The notes under the pieces are model-generated. The model did not search any database. It was given only the letters and a program-made list of their open reading frames with translations, and was not told the origin of the DNA. This document shows, piece by piece, positions 52,522 through 61,683 of a DNA stretch of 64,000 nt. Source of the DNA: Catalinimonas niigatensis (GTDB lineage Bacteria > Bacteroidota > Bacteroidia > Cytophagales > Cyclobacteriaceae); NCBI RefSeq assembly GCF_030506285.1, contig NZ_CP119422.1:5691501-5755500 (forward strand), given 5' to 3'. Both the position numbers and the translations under genes were made by a program. Position 1 is the stretch's first letter. The number at the start of each line of letters is the position of its first letter.

Positions 52522-53211
52522 ATGAAAACAATCACGATTCCCCAGCTTTTTGAAGCGGTACAACTGGCGATATTCAATATCTCAACCCATGAGGAAATCC
52601 AGAAAAAATTGAATGTGTTTGGAGCTACTTCCAAATTTGTACAGACAGGGCATGGTCTGCTGCAACGGGCACAGATGATGTACACTAACCAGGAGCAAAA
52701 CTACAATGATTCGCGCCGGATGTCTTTGCAGATTGTGGAAGATAGTGCTGCTGTGATTGAAGTCTTTAAAGATCACATCTTCATTGCAAAAGCTGCTTTC
52801 AGAAAAGAATCTCATATCCTTCAGGAACTGAAAATTAAAAAGATAGCCAATAATCCGTGGGCATGCATACAACAGGCGATGGACTTCTACCAAAGAGCGC
52901 CTCAGTACATGGACACGCTGCAACAATATGGCGCTACTGAAGCTTCTTTTCAGCAAAACAAAGCTTCGGTAGAAGCATTGCTGGTCCTGAAAGCCCAGCA
53001 CATGAAGAAAAAAGGAGATGCAGAGCATAGCACGCAGGAAAAGAAGCAGACAATCAAGGATTTAAGGAGCTGGTATGGTGATTTTCGCAAGCTGGCCCGC
53101 ATTGCGCTCAAAGATACGCCCCAGATGCTGGAAACTTTTGGTATTGTAGTGTATGACACAAGAAAAAAACACAAAAAAACAGCCCAGGCACCGGCTGCGC
53201 TGACAGATTGA
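52522..53211 (+). CDS. Helical cytosolic protein of unknown function
   Basis: The protein has 229 residues with no signal peptide. Long amphipathic helices (QIVEDSAAVIEVFKDHIFIAKAAFRKE, WYGDFRKLARIALKDTPQML) and a Gln-rich segment suggest a helical bundle. The tail is basic (KKHKKTAQAP). No family recognised. Stands alone, ending at a strong bidirectional terminator that it shares with ompH. Confidence 0.55.
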   Translation: MKTITIPQLFEAVQLAIFNISTHEEIQKKLNVFGATSKFVQTGHGLLQRAQMMYTNQEQNYNDSRRMSLQIVEDSAAVIEVFKDHIFIAKAAFRKESHILQELKIKKIANNPWACIQQAMDFYQRAPQYMDTLQQYGATEASFQQNKASVEALLVLKAQHMKKKGDAEHSTQEKKQTIKDLRSWYGDFRKLARIALKDTPQMLETFGIVVYDTRKKHKKTAQAPAALTD

Positions 53212-53259
53212 TAAGACAGGTTAGCTTAAAATTGAAATAAAGCTCGCCGGATAAAAAAT

Positions 53260-53283
53260 AAGCCCTGATCATCTCAGGGCTTT
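53260..53283. terminator. Bidirectional terminator
   Basis: AAGCCCTGA (53260-53268) and TCAGGGCTT (53274-53282) form a nine-base stem flanked by A-rich and T-rich runs, between the convergent 52522-53211 gene and the ompH gene. Confidence 0.85.
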
Positions 53284-53307
53284 ATCTTTTCAGATACAAA
53301 TAAGATG

Positions 53308-53937
53308 TTAGTTGGATGCTGCAGTTGAATCAGCAGGCGTGGCTGTATTTAAACCTTTGTAACGTTGGTTAAGGTTTTCAATGACGGTCTTGGTAATGTC
53401 CAGGCTGTCATCTGCGTACAATACGCCACTATTTTTAGTGTAAGTCAGCACTACTTTGAAGTCCTGGTCTTCACCATACTCTTCCAGGTACTCGGCTACT
53501 TTCTCATACAGCTCTTCATTGACTTTCGCCTCTTCCTGCATCAGTTCAGCACTAAGATTCTGCTGATATTGCACCAGGTTCTGCTGCTTTTTCATCAGAT
53601 CTTCTTCCAGCGCACGTGCCTGGTTCATGGTCATGGTCCCTGCATTGCGTTGAAAGGCAGTAATCTCACCTTGCAGGCCTTTTGCCCGGTTTTCATAATT
53701 CGTTTGCAGTTGTTGTGCTTTGGCTTCCAGTTCTACTTTTTTGTCCTGGAAGAAATCATAATACTGCAGGAGTGTATCCGAATTGACATAAGCAATTTTA
53801 GGCATGTTGCCGGAAGCATTGGTAGCACTGTTTGCCTGTTCTGTCTGCGCAGAGCTGTCGCCACTAAAATGAAGCACATAGAGATAGATGACAGCAACTG
53901 CCAAAATACCATTCAGGATTAGGGATAAGTTTTTCAC
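53308..53937 (-). CDS. OmpH/Skp-family periplasmic chaperone
   Basis: The protein has 209 residues. An N-terminal membrane or signal segment (about 4-22) precedes IAYVNSDTLLQYYDFFQDKK, the Skp/OmpH start, followed by a long charged helical hairpin (60-155) and DFKVVLTYTKNSGVLYADDSLDIT at the C-terminal core. Skp proteins hold unfolded outer-membrane proteins in the periplasm. The uncleaved-looking anchor is common in Bacteroidota members. Confidence 0.85.
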   Translation of the reverse strand: MKNLSLILNGILAVAVIYLYVLHFSGDSSAQTEQANSATNASGNMPKIAYVNSDTLLQYYDFFQDKKVELEAKAQQLQTNYENRAKGLQGEITAFQRNAGTMTMNQARALEEDLMKKQQNLVQYQQNLSAELMQEEAKVNEELYEKVAEYLEEYGEDQDFKVVLTYTKNSGVLYADDSLDITKTVIENLNQRYKGLNTATPADSTAASN

Positions 53938-54119
53938 GATAAACTTTTTTGTTGTTTACTTTTTAGAATGAATGACAAATATAAGTAAAGAGAAACGAAT
54001 AATAATACAAGCTTCTTTTATTCAATGGACGAAACTGATTTTATGATCTACCCAATGGGCAGGCTATCCGTTTTTTGAGCTTAAACCAAAAATATAATAT
54101 TAAAATTCACCGGATAAGC

Positions 54120-54153
54120 TAAAATCCTTCTGCATCGCTGAAGAAGGATTTTA
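54120..54153 (-). terminator. Terminator downstream of the permease gene
   Basis: TAAAATCCTTCT (54120-54131) and AGAAGGATTTTA (54142-54153) form a perfect 12-base stem 48 bases after the MFS gene, with T-rich flanks on both strands. Confidence 0.75.
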
Positions 54154-54200
54154 AAGACAATCTGTTACTTTACTATCTGAACATAACCTAAACTACTGGC

Positions 54201-55463
54201 TTAAACAGCTTTAGTTTCAGCGATACCTTCAGTAGTACTGTTGTCATTTATATCTGTAGGCTTTTTGAATCCTTTTTTCTCTTTAAAGAAGATGGTAAAA
54301 AGTACCAGTACAATGATGGAGAGTACCGCAGGAACAAGCCAGATGTCGTACCACAGATATTCCTGGGCATCCCCGGAGCCTACGGTATTGGCTTCTACTA
54401 TGACACCCGATAGCCATGATCCGATAAACATTCCTACGCCATAGGTTGCAAAAGTGATCAATCCCTGTGCTGAGTTTTTGACAGATTTGGGAGCCCTTTC
54501 GTCTACATAAATTTGTCCGGTCACAAAGAAGAAATCATAGCAGATACCATGCAGAATGATACCGCCATACAGCATCCATACCAACTCTGTGGGATTACCA
54601 AACATGAACAAAGCATAGCGTGCGCCCCAGGCAGCCATTCCCACCATCAGCATGGTCTTGTATCCAAAGCGTTTGAAGAAGAAAGGCATGAGTAATAGAA
54701 ACAGAATTTCCGAACCTTGTCCCATTGTCATTTTTCCGGCGGCATTGGTGACGCCAATATCATTGAGAAAGAGGTTAGCAAAACTATAATAGAATGAAAG
54801 GGGAATACAGATAAGCAAAGAAGCAATGAATAAAATCGCAAAAGAGCGGTCTTTCATCAGCTTCAGGGCATCTAATCCTAATATATCCCTTACACTGGCC
54901 TTTTGTCCTTTGCTTTTGGGAGGCGTATGCGGTAGGGTAAAACAATAGAGACCCATGACTACTGATGAGGCTGAAGCAATTAAGATAGGTGTATTGAGTG
55001 CCTCTATATCCATATAACCTACAATCAGACCTACGATGATCCAACTGATGGTGCCCACCACCCTGATGGCCGGAAACTGCTCACCGGGGTTTTCCATATT
55101 TTCAAACGAAAGGGAGTTGGTCAGGGCAATAGTAGGCATGAAGCAAAGGGTATAGGCAATGATCACGGGATAAAAGAGACTGAAGTCCTCAATCTGCGCC
55201 AGCCAGTAAAGTAAGCCTGCCCCGATCAGGTGGAGCACCGCCAGAACCCGCTCCGTAGGGAAAAAACGGTCAGCGATCATGCCTACAAAGAAGGGAGAGA
55301 TCATGGCAGCAATGGCAAATGCGCTATAGGCGAGTCCAATCTGTGAGCCTTCAAACTTCAGGGTTACGCCCAGATAAGTGCCCAGGGTTACGTACCAGGC
55401 ACCCCAAACAAAAAACTGTAAAAACATCATTCCGGAAAGCTGAAAGCGGGTTTTTAATGTCAT
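54201..55463 (-). CDS. MFS permease, NupG-type nucleoside transporter family
   Basis: The protein has 420 residues and twelve predicted membrane segments. The start MTLKTRFQLSGMMFLQFFVWGAWYV and GLAYSAFAIAAMISPFFVGMIADRFFPTERVL follow the nucleoside:proton symporter (NupG/XapB) family. YDFFFVTGQIYVDERAPKSVKNSAQG is another family segment. It would take up nucleosides. Sequence alone does not exclude another substrate. Confidence 0.85.
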   Translation of the reverse strand: MTLKTRFQLSGMMFLQFFVWGAWYVTLGTYLGVTLKFEGSQIGLAYSAFAIAAMISPFFVGMIADRFFPTERVLAVLHLIGAGLLYWLAQIEDFSLFYPVIIAYTLCFMPTIALTNSLSFENMENPGEQFPAIRVVGTISWIIVGLIVGYMDIEALNTPILIASASSVVMGLYCFTLPHTPPKSKGQKASVRDILGLDALKLMKDRSFAILFIASLLICIPLSFYYSFANLFLNDIGVTNAAGKMTMGQGSEILFLLLMPFFFKRFGYKTMLMVGMAAWGARYALFMFGNPTELVWMLYGGIILHGICYDFFFVTGQIYVDERAPKSVKNSAQGLITFATYGVGMFIGSWLSGVIVEANTVGSGDAQEYLWYDIWLVPAVLSIIVLVLFTIFFKEKKGFKKPTDINDNSTTEGIAETKAV

Positions 55464-55583
55464 AGCCTGAAGATTTTATAGATATAGGATCAAGTTTAAA
55501 TGATGAGGGCTTGTAAATATGGTTAATCAAGCGCTCAAATTAGAGGTAAATTGTCTGATTCCAAAAATCCTTAAAAGAGAATA

Positions 55584-55610
55584 CAAAAAAAAGCCCCTGA
55601 AAAGGAGCTT
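55584..55610 (-). terminator. Terminator downstream of the RND adaptor gene
   Basis: On the minus strand AAGCTCC pairs with GGGGCTT (55591-55610) and is followed by seven or more T residues (55584-55590). It lies 37 bases after the stop of the adaptor gene. Confidence 0.75.
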
Positions 55611-55646
55611 AAATGAAAAGAAGGGCTTAAGTTGGTGAATCTAAAA

Positions 55647-57041
55647 TCAATTACTGGCCCTGTTAAAGTTCCTTCCGTTACCTTCGGCTTTTTTGATCTC
55701 ACTTCCATCATTGAGCTGTTGGGAAATGGCAATATAAGGTCCTGATACCACCTGATCTCCGTCGGCAAGCCCTTCAAGTATCTCAATGTTTTCGTAATCA
55801 CTGATTCCAGTCTTTACATTCACTCGTTCTACCGTATTTTCCCCTTTCATCCTGAATACAATTTCCATCATACTTTCTTCCTCTCCGGAAGATTGTTCTT
55901 GTGTAGTGTTGTTTTCCTGTCCTTCATCCTGGTTTTCCTGTTCTCCATCCTGCTGAGGATTATTTTCCGGGCGGGTAGTCACGGCAGCCAGGGGAACAGA
56001 CAATACATTTTCTTTCTTTTGGGTAATGATATCCACACTGGCTGTCATGCCGGGACGAAAAGGGTAGGGGCCTCTGGTCTGGAGCAGATCTTCATAGGAG
56101 CTATTAAGCAGGCGAATACGTACTTCAAATTCGGTGACTGCTTCGGGCGTCAGTTTTTCATTGGCTGTACTGGCAATGGAAGTAACAATACCTTTAAATT
56201 CTTTGTCCATATAAGAATAAGCATCTACATCTACTATTGCTGTATCGTTCAAAGCTACGCGGATGATATCATTCTCATTGACATCTACCCGAACCTCCAT
56301 GCGGTTGAGGTCTGCAAGGCGTAACATTTCAGTACCAGCCATCTGCGATGTTCCAACTACCCGCTCACCTTGTTCTACATCCAGTTTGGAGACAATGCCT
56401 CCCACCGGAGCATAAATATTGGTCAACGAAAGGTTTTCCCGGGCTTCGTCTACGGAAGCTTCTGCACTTTTGACCGCAAAGCGTGCTGCTTCTACCGTTT
56501 GTTTTGCTGATTCTACCTGTTGTCTGGCTACCTGAAAATTGCTTTCGGCAGTCTCAAAGTCCGCATCAGAAATTACCTTATCCTGATAGAGGGATTTATT
56601 ACGCTCATATGCTGCCTGGGCCTGGGTAAATTGTGCCTGAGCACTGGCAGCACTGGCTTCGGCTTGTGCCAGATTGGCACGTTGCTGGTTGAGGGTAGCC
56701 AATGTACGTGATACCACTGATTCAAAATTGTCGGGACGAATCTTTAACATGAGCTGTCCCATAGCTACTGAATCCCCTTCCTCAATATTTAATTCTATGA
56801 TTTCACCAGGGACTTCGGGAGAAATTTTTATTTCCCTTTCAGGCTGTACGGTACCTGAAGCCGTTACTCTCTCTACAATCGTACGGGCTTTGACTTGCGC
56901 AAGGTTTACCGAGATCACATCTCCTTTACCTATCCAGCCTGCCTGTTTTGCAACGAACAGCAGGGCGATGATGACTACCGCTACCACTGCAAAAATGATG
57001 AGTGGATTTCTTTTTTTCTTTTTTCGGGTTTTCACAGGCAT
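55647..57041 (-). CDS. HlyD/AcrA-type RND efflux periplasmic adaptor
   Basis: The protein has 464 residues. N-terminal membrane segment (about 11-29) after a basic start. Lipoyl-like half-motifs flank a helical hairpin (about 105-215) and a beta-barrel region (DLNRMEVRVDVNENDIIRV, then VTEFEVRIRL). A Gln/Glu/Asn-rich linker (about 345-390) precedes the membrane-proximal domain. The RND or ABC pump and outer-membrane channel genes are not adjacent; the permease upstream in the window is of another type. Confidence 0.85.
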   Translation of the reverse strand: MPVKTRKKKKRNPLIIFAVVAVVIIALLFVAKQAGWIGKGDVISVNLAQVKARTIVERVTASGTVQPEREIKISPEVPGEIIELNIEEGDSVAMGQLMLKIRPDNFESVVSRTLATLNQQRANLAQAEASAASAQAQFTQAQAAYERNKSLYQDKVISDADFETAESNFQVARQQVESAKQTVEAARFAVKSAEASVDEARENLSLTNIYAPVGGIVSKLDVEQGERVVGTSQMAGTEMLRLADLNRMEVRVDVNENDIIRVALNDTAIVDVDAYSYMDKEFKGIVTSIASTANEKLTPEAVTEFEVRIRLLNSSYEDLLQTRGPYPFRPGMTASVDIITQKKENVLSVPLAAVTTRPENNPQQDGEQENQDEGQENNTTQEQSSGEEESMMEIVFRMKGENTVERVNVKTGISDYENIEILEGLADGDQVVSGPYIAISQQLNDGSEIKKAEGNGRNFNRASN

Positions 57042-57157
57042 ATGTAGTGGGCTTACTTATGCTTGTAAATTAGCATTTCTCAACGTAAATTTTAAAATTA
57101 ATGAGTAAAAGCTGATATTTTTTTGAATTACAATTTTCTATCTTGATAAGATAAGCT

Positions 57158-57850
57158 ATGCAAAAAGTAGTTGTACTTTCTGGTTCAGGAATAAGTGCTG
57201 AAAGTGGTATCCCCACCTTTCGTGATGCGGGTGGATTGTGGGAAGGTTTTGATATCAATGATGTGGCCACTCCGCAAGCCTGGCAAAAGAATCCTCAACT
57301 GGTATTGGAGTTTTATAACCAGAGGCGAAAAGCAGCCCTGGAAGCCAAACCTAATGCCGGACATCTCAGCCTTGTGGAATTAGAGAAATACTTTGATGTG
57401 GTGATTATTACCCAAAACGTTGACGGACTTCATGAGAAGGCAGGTTCTTCCAAGGTCATTCATTTGCATGGGGAGCTAAGCAAAGCACGCAGTACAGTAG
57501 ACGAAAGCCTTATTTATGACATTGAAGGCTGGGAAATCAAATGGGGAGAAATGTGCGAAAAAAACGCGCAACTCCGGCCACATATAGTATGGTTTGGAGA
57601 GATGGTGCCCATGATGGAAGTGGCTTATAATGAAGTAGTTAAGGCTGATATTTGTGTTGTAGTAGGTACTTCTTTGCAGGTATATCCGGCAGCAGGGCTG
57701 CTCAATGATGTAACACCGGGAACGCCCATTTATATTGTTGACCCGACGACACCAGCCTATAAAGACCAGCCTTATATTACGCCTATACAAGAATCTGCGA
57801 GTACCGGGTTACCAAAATTAGTGAAGCAATTGATAAAAGAGGCACAGTAA
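57158..57850 (+). CDS. cobB: Sirtuin NAD-dependent protein deacylase
   Basis: The protein has 230 residues, short as in class III sirtuins. SGSGISAESGIPTFRDAGGLW (NAD site), TQNVDGLHEKAGS with N-V-D, and HLHGEL with the catalytic His are present. Tyr and Arg in LEFYNQRRKA match the Y-x2-R pair of desuccinylase/demalonylase-type sirtuins. No four-Cys zinc ribbon is visible between helix segments (a Cys in MCEKN is the only one near), a known variant. Confidence 0.9.
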   Translation: MQKVVVLSGSGISAESGIPTFRDAGGLWEGFDINDVATPQAWQKNPQLVLEFYNQRRKAALEAKPNAGHLSLVELEKYFDVVIITQNVDGLHEKAGSSKVIHLHGELSKARSTVDESLIYDIEGWEIKWGEMCEKNAQLRPHIVWFGEMVPMMEVAYNEVVKADICVVVGTSLQVYPAAGLLNDVTPGTPIYIVDPTTPAYKDQPYITPIQESASTGLPKLVKQLIKEAQ

Positions 57851-58007
57851 TGGTAAATATCATGGAAGCGTATTGACAATTTAAGAACTGCCCTGACGTT
57901 AATTTTGAAAAAAAGTTTTTTTGCTTTTAAACGTTAAGGACTAATCAAGTGTCGTACTACTAACCAACTACTAAACATGCTCGCCTATGAAAGCTGGCAA
58001 TAACTCA

Positions 58008-58196
58008 ATGAAAGATTTCTTCGTGAAAGAACCGAAGTTTTCTATCCTGATCGCGTTGATTGCGATTGTACTGTTAATTACTTTATTTTTTACAGTGGAT
58101 TTTAGTTCTGTAACCTCTTTTTCTTATTTTTCTCAGATGGAGATCAAGCTTCCTAAGGTTACTTTTCCTTCACAGATCAATTGTAGCATTTTTTAG
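58008..58196 (+). CDS. Small membrane protein (possible)
   Basis: The protein has 62 residues from ATG 58008 (ATG 57987 would add seven). One strong membrane segment (IAIVLLITLFFTV) is followed by an aromatic, Ser-rich stretch. No family. It ends eight bases before the convergent fabH stop. It may be a real short gene; support is size and hydrophobicity only. Confidence 0.35.
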   Translation: MKDFFVKEPKFSILIALIAIVLLITLFFTVDFSSVTSFSYFSQMEIKLPKVTFPSQINCSIF

Positions 58197-58204
58197 TTAG
58201 TCTT

Positions 58205-59206
58205 TTACCATCTCATCAGGGCAGAGCCCCATGTAAATCCACTTCCAAATGCGGCCAGGCATATCAGGTTGCCTTCATTAATTTTTCCCTGCTCCCAGGC
58301 TTCGCTCATGGCGATAGGAATAGAGGCAGCAGTAGTATTACCGTACTTCATGATATTGTTGAATACCTGATCATCCCTGAGGTTCAGTTGCTTCTGTACC
58401 ATCTGGCTGATGCGCAGGTTAGCCTGATGAGGGATCAGCAAGTTCAAATCTTCAGGCATATAACCATTTTTGTCAAGCGCTTCCATTACAGCTTCCGGAA
58501 AACGGGTAGAAGCATGCTTGAACACATAATTGCCATTCATAATGGGAAAAATAGTACCTTGTTCTATCATCTCCGGCTTCATTCGGGGAATAGAACGGCT
58601 GCTACCTACATCCAGTACTGCCAACTCTTCGGCATATTTTCCTTCTGAATGCAGATGCGTTGATAAAATTCCCCGATCCTTTTCTTCCGTAGCCTGAAGT
58701 ACTACTGCTCCTGCGCCATCACCAAATAACACAGATACACCTCTTCCTCTGGTGGTAAGATCCAGTCCGCTGCTGTGGATTTCAGAACCGATGACAAGTA
58801 CCGTATCGTACATACCAGTTTTGATAAACTGATCAGCCACAGAAAGCCCGTAGATAAAACCGGTACATTGGGTACGTACATCCAGGGCACCTACTTCTCT
58901 GATCCCTAGCTCACGTTGAACCAAAACCCCCGAGCCAGGGAAGTCATAGTCAGGGCTTAGCGTGGCAAATACAATAAAATCCACGTCGTCGGGTTGAAGG
59001 CCGGCATTTTTCAGTGCCATAAGGGCTGCTCGTGTTCCCATATTGGCTGTAGTGTCTTTGCCAAGCTCAAAAAAACGTCGCTCTTCTATTCCGGATCTTT
59101 CTCTGATCCATTCGTCTGATGTATCCATCATTTGAGCCAGATCATCGTTGGTTACCACCTTTTCAGGGAGGTATCTGCCTACGCCTGTAATCTTTGAATT
59201 TCTCAT
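58205..59206 (-). CDS. fabH: 3-oxoacyl-ACP synthase III
   Basis: The protein has 333 residues from ATG 59206; ten extra residues from 59236 are unlikely. Catalytic triad: C114 (TQCTGFIYG), His of PHQANLR and Asn of YGNTTAAS. GVLVQRELGI and FGDGAGAVVL are typical. It starts fatty-acid synthesis from acyl-CoA and malonyl-ACP. No other fab genes nearby. Stand-alone FabH paralogues in Bacteroidota can serve lipid or secondary-metabolite routes. Confidence 0.92.
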   Translation of the reverse strand: MRNSKITGVGRYLPEKVVTNDDLAQMMDTSDEWIRERSGIEERRFFELGKDTTANMGTRAALMALKNAGLQPDDVDFIVFATLSPDYDFPGSGVLVQRELGIREVGALDVRTQCTGFIYGLSVADQFIKTGMYDTVLVIGSEIHSSGLDLTTRGRGVSVLFGDGAGAVVLQATEEKDRGILSTHLHSEGKYAEELAVLDVGSSRSIPRMKPEMIEQGTIFPIMNGNYVFKHASTRFPEAVMEALDKNGYMPEDLNLLIPHQANLRISQMVQKQLNLRDDQVFNNIMKYGNTTAASIPIAMSEAWEQGKINEGNLICLAAFGSGFTWGSALMRW

Positions 59207-59291
59207 ATGCTTATGTATGCGTTGATATGTTTTCAATGAATAACAAAAAAGAACCTAAATAGGCTGAGAAAAAAAGGGAATTGAGTGAAAT

Positions 59292-60029
59292 TTACTGAAG
59301 AAGCAAGTAGCTTAGACCTGCCAATACGCCTCCTATAGTAGGACCAATTACAGGTATCCATGCGTAGCTCCAGTCGCTGCCTCTTTTATTGGCTATCGGT
59401 AAGATTTGATGCATCAAACGGGGAGCCAGATCCCGGGCAGGGTTGATGGCGTATCCGGTAGTTCCTCCCAGGGAGAGCCCCAGAGAGAAAACCAGAAATC
59501 CCACGGGTAGGGCACCCAACGCGCCTAAACCAAACTCTGTATCTGCCAAATCGGGGGAAACAATGGAGGGGCCGGCAATATAGAGCACCGCAAATACCAA
59601 AACGAAGGTGCCGATAACCTCCGAAAATAAATTATTTACACTACTTCTGATGGCAGGGATCGTAGCGAAGATAGCTAGCTTAGTATCTTTATCGTCCGTT
59701 ATTGCCACATGCTGACGGTAAAACAGCCAAACTAAAAAAGCACCAAAGGCTCCTCCGGCCATTTGAGCGAGTATGTAATAAGGTACTTTTGCCCATTCAA
59801 AAACCCCTGCTGTAGCCAGCCCCAGGGTAACGGCAGGGTTAAGGTGAGCACCGCTGTAATCTGCTACAGTAAAAACTGCCACAAAAACTGCCATTCCCCA
59901 GCCAAATGTAATGACTATCCATCCGCCATTATTTCCTTTGGTTTGCTTGAGAATCACATTGGCTACGACTCCATTTCCCAGGAGAATGAGCAAGGCTGTG
60001 CCAATAAACTCGGCTGTGAAGTTTGACAT
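59292..60029 (-). CDS. glpF: Glycerol uptake facilitator (aquaglyceroporin)
   Basis: The protein has 245 residues and six membrane segments with two NPA half-helices: SGAHLNPAVTLGLA and GYAINPARDLAPR. Asp after the second NPA-R (INPARD) is a GlpF signature. It moves glycerol across the inner membrane. It is last of the three-gene glycerol operon, 36 bases after glpD. Confidence 0.93.
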   Translation of the reverse strand: MSNFTAEFIGTALLILLGNGVVANVILKQTKGNNGGWIVITFGWGMAVFVAVFTVADYSGAHLNPAVTLGLATAGVFEWAKVPYYILAQMAGGAFGAFLVWLFYRQHVAITDDKDTKLAIFATIPAIRSSVNNLFSEVIGTFVLVFAVLYIAGPSIVSPDLADTEFGLGALGALPVGFLVFSLGLSLGGTTGYAINPARDLAPRLMHQILPIANKRGSDWSYAWIPVIGPTIGGVLAGLSYLLLQ

Positions 60030-60065
60030 TTTTGGTTGGTAGTTTAGTAGATGTTTTTTAATAGA

Positions 60066-61628
60066 TTAATATAATATATATTCGTTGGCCAGTGCCTGAT
60101 ATTCTGCTATTTGTTTTTGTTCCCAATCTTCATTTTTTCCCAGTTCTCTGGCTAATAAGCGAGCTACTTCCGGCGCCATCTCAATACTTGCCCGGGCATT
60201 TAGGAGCAGGGCACGGGTCCTGCGAGAGAGAAAGTCTTCTACAGTACGTGCCATCTCATTTTGTGCTGCCCATACCACCTGCGCCTTTACAATAGGTAAG
60301 TCTTGGTGTAAGGGTTGCCCGAGTTCAGATGTACGGTTAATCAACTTACGGATCGCAATCATATCTGAGCCATAGAAAAACAAAGGATCTTCTTTATCTA
60401 CATTTTTGAGCCAGCCATGAATGCGCAGATCTTTGGTTTTGCAGGGTCTTTCGTCCAGCCCAGCGATGAGCGCTGCTTTGTCAATGGTGTCTTCCCCCAT
60501 CTTGCGATAGGTTGTCCACTTACCACCGGTGATGGTGACTAAGCCGGATATAGATACCATGAGCGAGTGGCTGCGGGAAATCTGCGCGGTACTCTTACCA
60601 TCTTCTGTACTGACAAGAGGGCGAAGTCCGGCAAACACGCTCTGCACATCTTCCCGTTTGGGATCTTTACTCAGATATTTGGCTGCATGCTCCAGGATAA
60701 AGGCTACTTCTTCTTCCAATGCCCTGGGCTCCAGGGTAGCTTTCTTCACAGGTGTATCAGTAGTTCCTACAATGGCTTTGTTGTTCCAGGGGACTACAAA
60801 AAGCACACGTCCATCCTCAGTTTTGGGTACCATGATCGCTGAATCTCCCGGTAAGAATTCCTTGTCCAGTACAATATGCACACCCTGGCTGGGCCTCACA
60901 ATATCTTTAGCCTCCGGATTATCCATTTTGATGATGTTGTCTACAAAAACCCCTGTTGCATTGATAACCACTCGGGAATGTAGGCGGTACTCTTTTCCTG
61001 TTTCCATATCCTCAGCAATCACCCCGCTGACCATATCATTAGACTTCAGAAGACCCTTGACTTTCATGTAATTGACCAGTGTACCTCCGGTATCAGCACA
61101 GGTCTGGGCAATATTGATGGCGAGTCGGGCATCGTCAAACTGACCGTCATAGTAAATGACGCCGCCACGTAAGCCTTCCGGCTCCAGGGTAGGAATGAGC
61201 TCCAGCGTTTCTTCCTTGGATAAGCTTTTGGATGGACCTAAGCCCAGCTTACCTGCCAGTACATCGTACACTTTCATTCCAACAGTATAAAAAGGCCCTC
61301 CCCACCAGTCATAGGTAGGGATGACAAAGGCCTGGTTCCTGACCAGATGAGGGGCATTTTGCATCATCAGACCACGCTCATGTAAAGCCTCCACCACCAA
61401 TGATACATCGCCCTGCTGTAAGTAGCGTACGCCACCATGCGCCAACTTAGTGCTTCTACTGGAGGTTCCCTTAGCAAAATCAGCCTGCTCTAATAGTAAA
61501 GTAGTATATCCACGGGATGAAGATTCTAATGCAGTACCGAGTCCGGTAGCGCCACCTCCGATGACAATTACATCCCAGACGTTATCGTGCTCGGCAATGG
61601 TATTGATCATGATTTCTCTATCCATCAT
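60066..61628 (-). CDS. glpD: Aerobic glycerol-3-phosphate dehydrogenase
   Basis: The protein has 520 residues (ATG 61628 or 61625). FAD site DVIVIGGGATGLGTALESSSRG (about 20-40), then TLLLEQADFAKGTSSRSTKLAHGGVRYL, the DAO fold and a C-terminal alpha domain with DLRIHGW. It oxidises glycerol-3-phosphate to dihydroxyacetone phosphate and passes electrons to quinone at the membrane. 55 bases after glpK. Confidence 0.96.
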   Translation of the reverse strand: MMDREIMINTIAEHDNVWDVIVIGGGATGLGTALESSSRGYTTLLLEQADFAKGTSSRSTKLAHGGVRYLQQGDVSLVVEALHERGLMMQNAPHLVRNQAFVIPTYDWWGGPFYTVGMKVYDVLAGKLGLGPSKSLSKEETLELIPTLEPEGLRGGVIYYDGQFDDARLAINIAQTCADTGGTLVNYMKVKGLLKSNDMVSGVIAEDMETGKEYRLHSRVVINATGVFVDNIIKMDNPEAKDIVRPSQGVHIVLDKEFLPGDSAIMVPKTEDGRVLFVVPWNNKAIVGTTDTPVKKATLEPRALEEEVAFILEHAAKYLSKDPKREDVQSVFAGLRPLVSTEDGKSTAQISRSHSLMVSISGLVTITGGKWTTYRKMGEDTIDKAALIAGLDERPCKTKDLRIHGWLKNVDKEDPLFFYGSDMIAIRKLINRTSELGQPLHQDLPIVKAQVVWAAQNEMARTVEDFLSRRTRALLLNARASIEMAPEVARLLARELGKNEDWEQKQIAEYQALANEYILY

Positions 61629-61683
61629 ATAAGTGTTAGGTGAATGTAGCAGATACTATATTAAAAAGGGGTAGCCAGATTGT

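Noticed and set aside
53365-53922. 185-residue open frame opposite the ompH-like gene
   Set aside because: Antisense shadow of a clear OmpH/Skp gene.
60529-61071. 180-residue open frame on the plus strand
   Set aside because: It is antisense to glpD, which is certain; composition is what the reverse of that gene gives.
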